From Pollutimonas harenae (GTDB lineage Bacteria; Pseudomonadota; Gammaproteobacteria; Burkholderiales; Burkholderiaceae_B): 64,000 nt of DNA. The stretch is from positions 1,178,001 to 1,242,000 of the forward strand of contig NZ_SDQD01000002.1 of the NCBI RefSeq assembly GCF_004153685.1. Reading direction: 5' to 3'. Shown here in pieces: positions 33,511-43,247 of this stretch. The notes under the pieces were generated by a model. That model was not told the origin of the DNA. It made no database searches and saw only the letters and a list, made by a program, of their open reading frames with translations. Both the position numbers and the translations under genes were made by a program. Position 1 is the first letter of the stretch. Each line of letters opens with the position of its first letter.

Positions 33511-34840
33511 ATGTTTGACGGCCGATAGAGTAATAGGTAAAGCCGCGCGCTTTCATTCTGGCGGGCTCAAACAGATTACGACCATCGAATACTACGGCTT
33601 GGGCAAGCAGCGATTTGATGCAATCAAAATCCGGCGCCTTGAAGGCTTGCCAGTCAGTCACGATGATCAGTGCGTCGGCGTTCTTCAGGGCAGCCTCTTT
33701 GTTGTCACACAAGGCCAGCGTGTCAGTGCGATCACCATACAGGCGTCGCGCCTCATTCATGGCTTCCGGGTCATAGGCCTGCACCTTCGCGCCAGCCTCC
33801 CAGAGGGCTTCCATCAGCACACGACTAGGCGCATCGCGCATGTCATCGGTATTGGGCTTGAAGCTTAGCCCCCAGAGCGCAAAGGTTTTGTCTTGCAGCT
33901 TGCCTTGATAGTGCTGATGCAGCTTTTGAAACAACACCTTTTTCTGCTCATTGTTACGCGCCTCGACCGCCTTCAGGATTTTGGCATCAAAGGAAATACC
34001 ATCGGCCGTGCGTATCAGGGCTTGAACATCTTTTGGAAAGCATGACCCACCATACCCGACACCCGCATAGATGAAATCGTAGCCGATGCGAGGATCGGAA
34101 CCTATGCCCTGGCGCACCATTTCAATATTGGCGCCCAGCCTCTCGGCCAAATTGGCCATTTCATTCATAAAGCTGATTTTGGTGGCCAGCATGCAGTTGG
34201 CAGCGTATTTGGTCAGCTCGGCGCTGTGCACGTCCATCACGATGATTTTTTCGTGATTACGATTGAAAGGCGCGTACAGTTCGCGCATGATGTTTTCGGC
34301 GTGGTGACTGTCTGTGCCAATAATAATGCGGTCGGGGCGCATGCAATCAGCCACAGCAGCCCCCTCTTTCAGAAACTCAGGATTGGACACCACATCAAAC
34401 GTCAGGTCGGTACGCCCTCGCTGGGCCAGGACGTCGGCCAGACACAGGGATACCTTGTCTGCTGTGCCCACAGGCACCGTCGACTTATCGATGACAATGC
34501 GATGCTGTTCCATGTGCTGGGCGATAGTCCGGGCCACCGTAAGCACTTGCTTCAAGTCGGCGGAACCGTCTTCATCGGGCGGCGTACCAACTGCTATGAA
34601 CTGCACGTCACCGTGATGTACACCCAGAGCGGCATCAACCGTAAAGTTCAGGCGCCCCGCTGCGTGGTTATCTTGCACCAGCCGGCCAAGCCCGGGTTCG
34701 AAAATAGGTATTTGGCCTTGCTTGAGTCGTTCAACTTTTGCCTCATCAACATCGACGCACATCACATCGTGACCCACTTCGGCCAGTACGGCAGCTTGCG
34801 TCAGCCCCACATACCCAATGCCGAAAACCGTAACTTTCAT
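33509..34840 (-). CDS. ugd: UDP-glucose 6-dehydrogenase
   Basis: 443 residues. N-terminal NAD-binding Rossmann domain (VFGIGYVGL at 5-13), central dimerisation helix, catalytic Cys267 in [10 protein letters not shown], and C-terminal UDP-binding domain with [13 protein letters not shown]. It oxidises UDP-glucose twice to UDP-glucuronate, a precursor for capsule, LPS decoration and exopolysaccharide. No polysaccharide genes flank it in this window. Monocistronic by context: convergent with the TRAP operon and divergent from the NlpC/P60 gene. The sequence cannot exclude a related nucleotide-sugar dehydrogenase, but [10 protein letters not shown] and NPEFLKEG are standard for UGD. Confidence 0.94.
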   Translation of the reverse strand: MKVTVFGIGYVGLTQAAVLAEVGHDVMCVDVDEAKVERLKQGQIPIFEPGLGRLVQDNHAAGRLNFTVDAALGVHHGDVQFIAVGTPPDEDGSADLKQVLTVARTIAQHMEQHRIVIDKSTVPVGTADKVSLCLADVLAQRGRTDLTFDVVSNPEFLKEGAAVADCMRPDRIIIGTDSHHAENIMRELYAPFNRNHEKIIVMDVHSAELTKYAANCMLATKISFMNEMANLAERLGANIEMVRQGIGSDPRIGYDFIYAGVGYGGSCFPKDVQALIRTADGISFDAKILKAVEARNNEQKKVLFQKLHQHYQGKLQDKTFALWGLSFKPNTDDMRDAPSRVLMEALWEAGAKVQAYDPEAMNEARRLYGDRTDTLALCDNKEAALKNADALIIVTDWQAFKAPDFDCIKSLLAQAVVFDGRNLFEPARMKARGFTYYSIGRQT

Positions 34841-34955
34841 GAACCCTCAGTATTTGTGATTTTCTGTATTAATCAAGGAACATACCGCAATTTCTTGAAT
34901 TATATATGACACAATATACAGTACTGGCTTTGAAGCCGCCCATGGAAACGCTGCC

Positions 34956-35483
34956 ATGACGCATCTTGCCTTGCTGTCCAATCGAATAAACCGTCTGTTG
35001 TTTTCGCTGCCGGGCTTGTTGCTTCTTGCCGCCTGTGCTGGACCTGGCTCGCATTCTTTGGGCCCCTCTGCGGCACCCGCCTCCACCATTGCAGTCGATC
35101 CGGCCCAGCGCGGCGACGTCGTGCTGACCGCAATGGGCTTGATGGAAACCCGCTATCGCTATGGCGGAAGCAAACCGGCAACAGGGTTCGATTGCAGCGG
35201 TCTGGTGGCCTATGTCTTCAAGCACGCGGCCAGTCAGGTACTGCCGCATAATACTGCTGCCATTGCCCGGCTAAGCCGGCCTATCAGCAAAGCGCAATTG
35301 CAGGCGGGTGACCTGGTGTTCTTCAATACGCTGAACCGGTCGTTTTCCCATATGGGAATCTATCTCGGCGGGGGACGTTTCATCAACGCCCCTTCGTCGG
35401 GCGGCCGGGTTCGTATCGACTCTTTGAGTAACCCCTACTACGACAAGCATTACGAGTCGGCCGGAACCCTATTCAGCTCATGA
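34956..35483 (+). CDS. NlpC/P60 family cell-wall peptidase lipoprotein
   Basis: 175 residues. Lipoprotein signal with lipobox LLAAC (acylated Cys27). NlpC/P60 (C40) domain about 53-170, with catalytic Cys80 in GFDCSGLVAYVF and His132 in SHMGIYLGGG; the third polar residue follows in FINAPSSGG. It should cleave the D-Glu-mDAP link or a related stem-peptide bond, from the outer-membrane inner leaflet. Similar to E. coli Spr/MepS-type endopeptidases in size and layout. Convergent with glpD. Confidence 0.92.
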   Translation: MTHLALLSNRINRLLFSLPGLLLLAACAGPGSHSLGPSAAPASTIAVDPAQRGDVVLTAMGLMETRYRYGGSKPATGFDCSGLVAYVFKHAASQVLPHNTAAIARLSRPISKAQLQAGDLVFFNTLNRSFSHMGIYLGGGRFINAPSSGGRVRIDSLSNPYYDKHYESAGTLFSS

Positions 35484-35495
35484 TGTAGTACAAGG

Positions 35496-37082
35496 TCAGA
35501 CCGGCACATATTGATAATGAGCTGCTATGGTCAGAAAGTCGTTCAGTTGGGGATCCACACCGGTTTCTTCCTGCAGGATTGCCGCCACGGCAGCAGCAAG
35601 TTGTTCAGCCAGCTTTGCGTCCAGGAACAGCAAGCGAGTGCGCCTGGCCAATACGTCTTCCACGGTACGGGCATATTCGTAACGCGCAGCAAACCGCACC
35701 ATGGCTACACTCAAGCCCGGCGCCAACTCGGTCTCGGCACCCGGCAGGCTTTGAACGACAGAGGCTTCGGCCCCATACGACAATAAGCCTGGAGCCTGAG
35801 TCATGGACTTGCGGCCGGCGCTTGCACCGACCAAAGGCAGATCAGCTGTGCGTGAAGGTGGCAGATGTTGCAGCAAGGCGCTGTCCATGCATTTTTGCAG
35901 GGTATCTTCAGCCATGGCACGGTAAGTGGTCCATTTACCGCCCGTGACCGTGACGAGCCCGCTGGGGCTGACCAGCACGGTGTGCTCACGACTGATTTTC
36001 TTGGTGTTATTGCCTTCGTTGTCGGGCGGACGCACCAGGGGACGCAAGCCTACCCATATGCTTTTGACATCGGCACGTGTAGGCGCCCGCTTCAGATAGC
36101 GGCCTGCCTCACCCAGAATAAAATTGACTTCCTCGACAAAGGCATCTGGTTCGCGCGATAAATCATGGCGTGGTGTATCGGTGGTACCCAATATGACTTT
36201 GCCCAGCCATGGCACAGCAAACAGCACCCGCCCATCTTGGGTTTTGGGGACCAGCAAAGCGTGGTCGCCAGGGAAAAAATCACTGTCGACAACCAAATGC
36301 ACCCCCTGGCTGGGTGCTACCATGGGTTGCACCGGACGCTCGCCGGCATCGCCATCTTTCTGGCGGATATGATCGACCCAGACGCCAGTAGCATTCACTA
36401 CGCAGCGCGCATTGACAGTATAGGCCTGGCCGGACTCATTATCGGTGCACCTCAGGCCCACGACCTTGCCCTGCTCGTGGATCAGTTCGGTAACAGGACA
36501 ATAATTGATGATCAGCGCCCCTTGCGCAGCCGCAGTACGCGCCAGCGCCAAGGCCAGCCGTGCGTCATCGAACTGACCATCCCAATACTTGACGCCCCCC
36601 TTCAAGCCCTGTTGCTTGACGCCAGGCATGCATTGAAGTGTTTGGCGGGAACTCAGAAACTCGGTTGAGCCCAGGCCCGCCTTGCCAGCCAGGGCATCAT
36701 AGGCCTTGAGCCCTACACCGTAAAACGGTACCTCCCAACATTTATAACCTGGCACCACAAAAGGCAGCGGCCTGGCCAGATGAGGCGCGTTATGCAGCAA
36801 AGTGGCACGCTCATGCAGGGCTTCACGCACCAGGGCAATATTGCCCTGGGCGAGATACCGAACCCCCCCGTGCACCAGCTTGGTCGCCCGTGACGAAGTA
36901 CCCTTGGCGAAGTCATGCGATTCGAGCAAGACCACAGACAAACCGCGCTGGGCGGCGTCCAGCGCAACGCCCAGACCGGTTGCACCGCCGCCGATGATGG
37001 CCAGATCGACCTGGCCCAGTCCGGCCAGCGCCTGCAACAACTGCGGGCGCCCGGACTCTTGGGGAGAAGCTTGTGTAGTCAT
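35496..37082 (-). CDS. glpD: Aerobic glycerol-3-phosphate dehydrogenase
   Basis: 528 residues from the ATG at 37080-37082; an upstream in-frame ATG would overlap glpV. FAD-binding DLAIIGGGATGLGVALDAAQRG, TKLVHGGVRYLAQGNIALVREAL and the second-half VTVTGGKWTTYRAMAEDTL are signatures of GlpD, and the C-terminal helical domain is complete. The membrane-associated enzyme oxidises sn-glycerol-3-phosphate to dihydroxyacetone phosphate and passes electrons to quinone. It lies 16 bp after glpV and is the last gene of the minus-strand glycerol operon. Confidence 0.96.
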   Translation of the reverse strand: MTTQASPQESGRPQLLQALAGLGQVDLAIIGGGATGLGVALDAAQRGLSVVLLESHDFAKGTSSRATKLVHGGVRYLAQGNIALVREALHERATLLHNAPHLARPLPFVVPGYKCWEVPFYGVGLKAYDALAGKAGLGSTEFLSSRQTLQCMPGVKQQGLKGGVKYWDGQFDDARLALALARTAAAQGALIINYCPVTELIHEQGKVVGLRCTDNESGQAYTVNARCVVNATGVWVDHIRQKDGDAGERPVQPMVAPSQGVHLVVDSDFFPGDHALLVPKTQDGRVLFAVPWLGKVILGTTDTPRHDLSREPDAFVEEVNFILGEAGRYLKRAPTRADVKSIWVGLRPLVRPPDNEGNNTKKISREHTVLVSPSGLVTVTGGKWTTYRAMAEDTLQKCMDSALLQHLPPSRTADLPLVGASAGRKSMTQAPGLLSYGAEASVVQSLPGAETELAPGLSVAMVRFAARYEYARTVEDVLARRTRLLFLDAKLAEQLAAAVAAILQEETGVDPQLNDFLTIAAHYQYVPV

Positions 37083-37098
37083 GAAAAAAGGCTTGATT

Positions 37099-38829
37099 TT
37101 ACCGTACCTTGCCCTCTTTCCATGCACTCAACAAGGCCTCGTAGGCAACGGTTTCACCTTTGGGGCTCTCGTTGTCCAGCTTTTTCCAGGGGGCTTGCGT
37201 GTCGCTGAGCCATTTGGATGGATCGCTTTTCTTGTTGAGTTTGGGCGCGCAATGGCTCATGCCGGCGCGTTCCAGCCTGGCCATGATGGCATCCATTTCC
37301 TCGGCCAGGTTATCCATGGCTTGCTGAGGCGTTTTCTCGGCGGTAATGGCGGTTGCCACGTTTTTCCACCACAGCTGTGCAAGCTTGGGATAATCGGGCA
37401 CGTTGGTACCGGTTGGGGTCCAGGCCACACGCGCAGGGCTACGGTAAAACTCGATCAGACCGCCATATTTGTCTGCGTTCTTGGTGAAATATTCGCTATG
37501 AATATCGCTATCGCGAATAAAGGTCAGCCCCACTATCGATTTTTTGAGCGATGTGGTTTTGGACGTCACGAACTGCGCATACAACCAGGCAGCCGCCACT
37601 TTCTTGGGATCATGATCTTTGAAGAAGCTCCATGAGCCCACATCCTGATAGCCATTTTGCATGCCGTCTTTCCAGTACGGGCCATGCGGAGCCGGCGCCA
37701 TGCGCCATTTAGGCGTACCGTCCTCGTTCACGACAGGCAAGCCCTTCTTGGTCATGTCCGCCGTGAAGGCGGTGTACCAGAATATCTGCTGAGCAATATG
37801 GCCCTGGGCCGGCACCGGGCCCGATTCGCTGAATGTCATGCCTTGCGCTTCCTTGGGCGCATATTTTTTCATCCAGTCTATGTATTTGGTCAATGCGTAG
37901 ACGGCCGCGGGCGAGTTGGTGGCGCCACCGCGCGATACCGAGGCACCCACCGGCGTGCATTTGTCGTCGGCAACGCGTATACCCCATTCATCTACCGGCA
38001 TGCCATTGGGGGTACCCTTGTCGGCAGTACCAGCCATGGATAGCCATGCGTCGGTAAACCGCCATCCCAGTGATGGATCTTTCTTCCCATAATCCATGTG
38101 CCCGTATATAGGCTTGCCATCTATGGTCTTGACATCATTGGTGAAGAAATTGGCGATGTCTTCGTAGGCCGTCCAATTGACCGGCACCCCAAGTTCATAG
38201 CCATACTTGGCCTTGAACTTGTCTTTCAGGTCTTGCCGGTTGAACAGGTCGGCACGGAACCAGTACAAGTTGGCAAACTGCTGGTCGGGCAGTTGATACA
38301 ACTTGCCATCAGGAGCCGTGGTGAACGATGTACCAATAAAATCCTTGATATCCAGGCCGGGATTGGTCCACTGCTTGCCGTCCCCATTCATGTAGTCGGT
38401 CAGCGACAGCATATTGCCGTAACGGTAATGCGTACCGATGAGGTCCGAGTCGGACACCCAGCCATCGTAGATGGACCGGCCAGACTGCATGGATGTTTGC
38501 AGCTTCTCGACCACGTCACCTTCCTGGATCAGGTCATGGTGGACGGTGATGCCGGTGATTTCTGCAAACGCCTTGGCTAGCGTCTTGGCCTCGTATTCAT
38601 GGGTGGTAATTGTTTCGGACACCACCGATATTTCGTTGACGCCCTGCTCTTTCAGTTTGTTGGCGGCCTCGATGAACCACTTCATTTCGGCCATCTGCTG
38701 GTCTTTGCTCAGCGTAGAGGGTTGGAACTCGGTATCTACCCATTTCTCGGCCTCGGCCTCTCCGGCAAAAGCCTGGCCTGATAGCAGGCATGCGATGGCT
38801 AACCCCAATGCGGTACGACGAAATAACAT
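37099..38829 (-). CDS. glpV: Glycerol ABC transporter substrate-binding protein
   Basis: 576 residues, the large size typical of GlpV. Signal peptide ALGLAIACLLSGQAFAGEAEA; extracytoplasmic binding-protein family 1-like fold with ETITTHEYEAKTLAKAFAE..TGI. Good ribosome site (AGGAG, 6 nt spacer). The family was defined with the Rhizobium leguminosarum GlpSTPQUV glycerol importer. The surrounding order glpS-T-P-Q-U-V-D with glpR/glpK adjacent makes glycerol the confident ligand. Confidence 0.93.
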   Translation of the reverse strand: MLFRRTALGLAIACLLSGQAFAGEAEAEKWVDTEFQPSTLSKDQQMAEMKWFIEAANKLKEQGVNEISVVSETITTHEYEAKTLAKAFAEITGITVHHDLIQEGDVVEKLQTSMQSGRSIYDGWVSDSDLIGTHYRYGNMLSLTDYMNGDGKQWTNPGLDIKDFIGTSFTTAPDGKLYQLPDQQFANLYWFRADLFNRQDLKDKFKAKYGYELGVPVNWTAYEDIANFFTNDVKTIDGKPIYGHMDYGKKDPSLGWRFTDAWLSMAGTADKGTPNGMPVDEWGIRVADDKCTPVGASVSRGGATNSPAAVYALTKYIDWMKKYAPKEAQGMTFSESGPVPAQGHIAQQIFWYTAFTADMTKKGLPVVNEDGTPKWRMAPAPHGPYWKDGMQNGYQDVGSWSFFKDHDPKKVAAAWLYAQFVTSKTTSLKKSIVGLTFIRDSDIHSEYFTKNADKYGGLIEFYRSPARVAWTPTGTNVPDYPKLAQLWWKNVATAITAEKTPQQAMDNLAEEMDAIMARLERAGMSHCAPKLNKKSDPSKWLSDTQAPWKKLDNESPKGETVAYEALLSAWKEGKVR

Positions 38830-38913
38830 TGCTGTCTCCTAGGTAACTCGGTCCCCATTTTTTTATTCCGCCACGCGCTCCGGGGGATGATCGGCTTGCG
38901 CGGCAATACCCTT

Positions 38914-39222
38914 TCAGCCCTTGCGCAAGATAAACGCAAGCACCAACATCGACACTACAAAACTGATCCACACACTAGGCGCCTGCTCCAGGCTGAACCA
39001 GCCTGCCATGGTTTCGGCCAAGCCCAAAAAGCCCAGGTTGATATATGCGGCAATCAACAAACCTATGAACAAGCGGTCGCCCCGGGTAGTTGCCATGGGC
39101 AGCAGACCTTTGCGCAGCGTAGTGGGACTCTTGAGTTCCCAAACGGTCATACCCACCAGCATAAGGGCGATGCATATGAAAAATATGGCAGTTGGCAAGG
39201 TCCACATCATCCAGCCAAACAT
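38914..39222 (-). CDS. glpU: DUF2160 small membrane protein of the glycerol ABC system
   Basis: 102 residues with three membrane helices (WTLPTAIFFICIALMLVGMTVW; LFIGLLIAAYINLGFLGLAET; VSMLVLAFIL). It matches DUF2160 proteins always found between glpQ and glpV. In Rhizobium this position is called glpU. Its role is unknown; it may stabilise or regulate the permease. Confidence 0.85.
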   Translation of the reverse strand: MFGWMMWTLPTAIFFICIALMLVGMTVWELKSPTTLRKGLLPMATTRGDRLFIGLLIAAYINLGFLGLAETMAGWFSLEQAPSVWISFVVSMLVLAFILRKG

Positions 39223-39252
39223 AACAGTCTCCTTGAACAGCCTTGGCGTGAC

Positions 39253-40068
39253 CTAGACTCGGCCCATCGCAAAGCCTTTAGCAATGTAATGGCGAACGAA
39301 CCAGATGACGATCGCGCCCGGAATGATGGTTAGCGTGCCCGCCGCCGCCAGCGTCGCCCAATCCATGCCTGAGGCGGAAACCGTGCGGGTCATGGTCGCC
39401 ACAATAGGTTTGGCGTTCACGCTGGTCAGGGTGCGTGCAAGCAATAGCTCGACCCAACTGAACATAAAGCAGAAAAAGGCCGCCACACCCACACCCGACT
39501 TGATAAGTGGCAGAAATATCGTCAGGAAGAAACGGGGGAAGCTGTAGCCATCAATATATGCAGTTTCATCGACCTCGCGAGGTATACCGCTCATGAAGCC
39601 TTCCAGTATCCAGACTGCCAGAGGTACGTTGAACACCAGGTGCGCCAAGGCAACGGCCCAGTATGTATCCATCAGGCCAAGTGTGGAATAAAGCTGAAAG
39701 AAAGGAAGCAGGAATACTGCCGGCGGTGTCATGCGGTTAGTGAGCAGCCAGAAGAAAACGTGCTTGTCTCCCAAGAAGCGATAGCGCGAAAACGCGTAGG
39801 CGGCAGGCAAAGCGACCGACAATGAAATGACCGTATTCAGTGCCACATAGATCAGGCTGTTGATATAGCCGCTATACCATGACGGGTCGGTGAAGATAGT
39901 GATGTAGTTGTCCAGCGTAAAGTGCTGCGGCAGCAAAGAGAAGTTGGACAAAATACCGGAGTTGGTCTTGAAGCTCATGTTGACCATCCAGTAAATGGGC
40001 AACATCGCAAACAGCAGATACAGAAGCAGGAAAATCGTGCGCTTTCTGAAGGGCTTCTTGTTACTCAT
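39253..40068 (-). CDS. glpQ: Glycerol ABC transporter permease GlpQ
   Basis: 271 residues, six helices, MalG-like. EAA loop GIPREVDETAYIDGYSFPRFFLTIFLPL. N-terminal KKPFRKRTIFLLLYLLFAMLPIYWMV. Start overlaps the glpP stop by 8 bp. The name follows the Rhizobium system and must not be confused with the E. coli glycerophosphodiesterase GlpQ. Confidence 0.92.
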   Translation of the reverse strand: MSNKKPFRKRTIFLLLYLLFAMLPIYWMVNMSFKTNSGILSNFSLLPQHFTLDNYITIFTDPSWYSGYINSLIYVALNTVISLSVALPAAYAFSRYRFLGDKHVFFWLLTNRMTPPAVFLLPFFQLYSTLGLMDTYWAVALAHLVFNVPLAVWILEGFMSGIPREVDETAYIDGYSFPRFFLTIFLPLIKSGVGVAAFFCFMFSWVELLLARTLTSVNAKPIVATMTRTVSASGMDWATLAAAGTLTIIPGAIVIWFVRHYIAKGFAMGRV

Positions 40069-40954
40069 GACCAGCCTCTTTGCTTTGCGTGCCTACCCTA
40101 AGCATCCAGTTGTACAAAATGAAGCAGAACATAAGGATGATCAGGAAATAGATCAGTGAAAAAGCCGCTGCAGGCCCAAGATCGAACTGACCAACAGCCT
40201 TCTGGGTAAGGTACTGACTCAGAAAGGTAGTGGCATCGCCGGGGCCACCACCTGTCAGGACAAAAGGTTCGGTGTAAATCATGAAGCTGTCCATGAAACG
40301 CAAGAGCACTGCAATCATGAGTACACCGCGCATCTTGGGCAGCTGTATGTAGCGAAATACCGCAAACTTGCTGGCACCATCAATGCTGGCGGCCTGGTAA
40401 TAAGCCTCGGGGATGGAACGTAGACCAGCATAGGCAAGCAGGGCCACCAACGGCGTCCAGTGCCATACGTCCATCAGCAATACGGTCAGCCAGGCTTGAG
40501 TGGGATTACTGGCATAACTGTAATCTATGCCCAATATGGTCAGCATGCGCCCCATCAGCCCTATGTCAGTGCGCCCGAAAATCTGCCAGATCGTTCCCAC
40601 CACATTCCAGGGGATCAGCAAGGATAAAGCCACCAGTACCAACACCGCCGAGGCCTTCCACCCGGAGGCTGGCATGGACAATGCCAGCAAAATACCCAGC
40701 GGGATCTCTATGGCCAGCACCGACAAAGAAAAAATCAATTGGCGTAATAAAGCCGCATGGAGCTCCTCGTCGCGCATGACCATGCTGAACCACTCTGTAC
40801 CCACAAATACTGAACGGGTGGGTGAAAACACATCTTGTACAGAGTAGTTGACCACCGTCATCAGAGGAATGACCGCGGAGAAAGCAACACACAGACATAC
40901 CGGCAGGATCAGCCACCAGGCTTTCTGATTGACGGGTTTCGTGTCTTGACTCAT
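40061..40954 (-). CDS. glpP: Glycerol ABC transporter permease GlpP
   Basis: 297 residues, six helices, MalF-like. EAA loop SIPEAYYQAASIDGASKFAVFRYIQLPKMR. Pairs with GlpQ to form the channel. Its ATG overlaps the glpT stop by 4 bp. Confidence 0.92.
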   Translation of the reverse strand: MSQDTKPVNQKAWWLILPVCLCVAFSAVIPLMTVVNYSVQDVFSPTRSVFVGTEWFSMVMRDEELHAALLRQLIFSLSVLAIEIPLGILLALSMPASGWKASAVLVLVALSLLIPWNVVGTIWQIFGRTDIGLMGRMLTILGIDYSYASNPTQAWLTVLLMDVWHWTPLVALLAYAGLRSIPEAYYQAASIDGASKFAVFRYIQLPKMRGVLMIAVLLRFMDSFMIYTEPFVLTGGGPGDATTFLSQYLTQKAVGQFDLGPAAAFSLIYFLIILMFCFILYNWMLRVGTQSKEAGHE

Positions 40955-42027
40955 GCGATGAGCTCCTCGTTCCTGTATAGGCAGGACTGCGGCACCAGCA
41001 CAGCCAGTCCGACAACCGATCCAACCTCGGGCTGGGTGTGCTCTACACCCAAGCGGGCCCGTATCAACCGTGAGCCGACCTGGGCGGTCAGCAGTTGATG
41101 CGTACCTACGTCCTGCACATTTTCGACGATGGCGCTTACAACGCCAGGTTCGCCCAAGGGCGCCAGACGCGTGTACTCAGGCCTGACTCCTAACGTGAGT
41201 TCACCCTGCTCCACCGGCATGCCGGAAGGGATGATCACGCTCTGTCCGGCCAATGTGACGCCCTCATTATCAACGCTCATCGGCAGAAAGTTCATGCCTG
41301 GTGAGCCTATGAAGTGTCCTACGAAGGTATGGGCCGGACGCTCAAACAATGCTTGCGGTGTACCTATTTGCACCACTCGGCCGCGCGACATTACCATGAT
41401 CTGCTCGGCAAAGGTCAGGGCCTCAACCTGGTCGTGTGTAACGTAGATAAGCGTCAGTTTCAGCTCTTGATGAATCTGCTTGAGTTTACGCCGCAATTGC
41501 CATTTAAGATGCGGGTCGATGACTGTAAGAGGCTCGTCGAACAGCACCGCCGACACATCATCCCGCACCAAGCCACGCCCCAGCGAAATCTTTTGTTTGG
41601 CGTCGGCCGACAAACCTGCTGCGCGCAGATCAAGCTGATGGCTCATCTCGAGCATTTCAGCAATTTGACCCACCCGCGCCTTGATCCGCGCTTCAGGCAT
41701 CTTGCGATTGCGCAGGGGAAACCCCAAATTCTGGCCTACCGTCATGGTGTCGTATACCACGGGAAACTGAAATACCTGAGCGATATTACGAGTCTGCGGA
41801 GACGCTTGTGTCTGGTCAACACCATCGAAGTGGACAGTACCCTGAGACGGTGTCAACAAACCCGAAATAATGTTGAGCATCGTCGTTTTGCCACATCCCG
41901 AAGGGCCCAGCAAGGCATAAGCTCCGCCATCCTCAAATGACATCTTCAAGGGTAGCAAGGCGTAATCTTCATCGTTTTTCGGATGAGCAAGATAAGAGTG
42001 CGACAGGTCGAGATCGATACGCGCCAT
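40951..42027 (-). CDS. glpT: Glycerol ABC transporter ATPase GlpT
   Basis: 358 residues. Walker A GPSGCGKTT and Walker B AVLFDEPLTVID are good; H-loop THDQVEA. The signature is degenerate: LSADAKQKISLGRGLV instead of LSGGQQQR. The C-terminal TOBE/MalK-like regulatory domain is present. Since its partner GlpS has a good signature, the heterodimer may hydrolyse ATP asymmetrically. Name as in the Rhizobium operon, not E. coli GlpT. Confidence 0.92.
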   Translation of the reverse strand: MARIDLDLSHSYLAHPKNDEDYALLPLKMSFEDGGAYALLGPSGCGKTTMLNIISGLLTPSQGTVHFDGVDQTQASPQTRNIAQVFQFPVVYDTMTVGQNLGFPLRNRKMPEARIKARVGQIAEMLEMSHQLDLRAAGLSADAKQKISLGRGLVRDDVSAVLFDEPLTVIDPHLKWQLRRKLKQIHQELKLTLIYVTHDQVEALTFAEQIMVMSRGRVVQIGTPQALFERPAHTFVGHFIGSPGMNFLPMSVDNEGVTLAGQSVIIPSGMPVEQGELTLGVRPEYTRLAPLGEPGVVSAIVENVQDVGTHQLLTAQVGSRLIRARLGVEHTQPEVGSVVGLAVLVPQSCLYRNEELIA

Positions 42028-42028
42028 A

Positions 42029-43111
42029 TCAAGCTCCCTTCGCCAATCTGGGCGCCATCACCAGATCGCCATCATGATTGAACAGGAACGCAGCGGCTGG
42101 CGAAAAATATAAGGTCAGGGCATCGCCGATATTGAAATGATGAACACCAGGTGCCTGGGCCACGACTTCGCCTATATCGCTGCTGACGTGTACATAAGTG
42201 TCTGAACCTGAAATCTCGGCCAGCAGCACCTTACCGCGCAGAACATGGTCGCCCTCTTGGGCTTGCAATCGCAAGGAGCTGGCACGCAGGCCCACCGTCA
42301 CTGTTTGCTGTGCAGCCACCGCTCCGGTCGGCCAGGTCAAGGACAACAGCGCGGCATCAGGCAGTTGAACGCCGCCTGGGGCTGGCGTGGCCGTCACAAA
42401 ATTCATGGGTGGATCGCTATAAGCCCGGGCGACGCTCAGCGATTTGGGCAAATGAAAGACCTCGGTGGCGGGACCGTACTGCAGCAGACGCCCCTGATCC
42501 AGGACTGCCGTATAGCCTCCCAACAACAAGGCTTCAGCCGGTTCCGTTGTGGCATAGATGACCGTCGAATCACTGCTGCGAAACACTTGCCCCAGCTCTT
42601 CGCGCAGTTCTTCGCGCAGCTTGTAATCAAGGTTGACCAAGGGTTCATCAAGCAGCATCAAAGGTGCATTCTTTGCCAGCGCCCGCGCCAGTGCAACCCG
42701 CTGTTGCTGTCCGCCGGAGAGCTCAGCAGGCAGACGGTTGAGAAACATATCGATGTGCAGTTTTACAGCGAGCGCGTGGACGTTTTCGTCGACATTCTTT
42801 TCGCCACGCAGCTTCAAAGGAGAGGCTATATTCTGCCGCACAGTCAGGGACGGGTAATTAATGAACTGCTGGTACACCATGGCGACATTGCGCTTGCGCA
42901 CTGGCTGACCCGTTACATCGCGGCCATCGACCATAACCTTGCCAGTGGTGGGCGCATCCAGCCCGGCCATGACACGCATCAGACTGGTTTTGCCGGACCT
43001 GGTTGCCCCCAGCAGGACCGTGACCGCACCTGGCTGCGGACTAAGGCTCATTTCATATAGCCACGTCTCGCTACCCACCTTCTTGCTGATGCCGTCTAGT
43101 GTCAACTGCAT
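42029..43111 (-). CDS. glpS: Glycerol ABC transporter ATPase GlpS
   Basis: 360 residues. Walker A is GATRSGKTS (Arg at a normally small position), signature LSGGQQQRVALARAL intact, Walker B LMLLDEPLVNLD. The H-loop is replaced: YATTEPAEAL instead of the usual THD-x-x-EA, so the switch His is Glu-adjacent Thr. First gene of the minus-strand operon. Together with GlpT (degenerate signature) this looks like a heterodimeric ATPase with one impaired site. Confidence 0.92.
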   Translation of the reverse strand: MQLTLDGISKKVGSETWLYEMSLSPQPGAVTVLLGATRSGKTSLMRVMAGLDAPTTGKVMVDGRDVTGQPVRKRNVAMVYQQFINYPSLTVRQNIASPLKLRGEKNVDENVHALAVKLHIDMFLNRLPAELSGGQQQRVALARALAKNAPLMLLDEPLVNLDYKLREELREELGQVFRSSDSTVIYATTEPAEALLLGGYTAVLDQGRLLQYGPATEVFHLPKSLSVARAYSDPPMNFVTATPAPGGVQLPDAALLSLTWPTGAVAAQQTVTVGLRASSLRLQAQEGDHVLRGKVLLAEISGSDTYVHVSSDIGEVVAQAPGVHHFNIGDALTLYFSPAAAFLFNHDGDLVMAPRLAKGA

Positions 43112-43247
43112 GAACTTGTCTCACATTTATTGTTCTATTCTGCTCATTATTGTTCGTTTTCTATCATATTTCCCTTGATGAAAACCCTAGCTTCTGTTCT
43201 TTTGGTTTCGTTGTACAGTTATTTCGTCGCCATGACGAACAAGAAGA
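43112..43247. promoter_or_regulatory. Divergent glpS / glpR promoter with GlpR-like half-sites
   Basis: Two direct repeats TTATTGTTC (43127-43135 and 43147-43155) are exactly 20 bp apart, about two helical turns. TTCGTC-GCCAT-GACGAA (43223-43239) is an inverted repeat next to the glpR start, and a further TTCGTT lies at 43207-43212. DeoR-type GlpR operators use TTCG(T/A) half-sites, so these are likely operators for self- and operon control. Confidence 0.6.
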
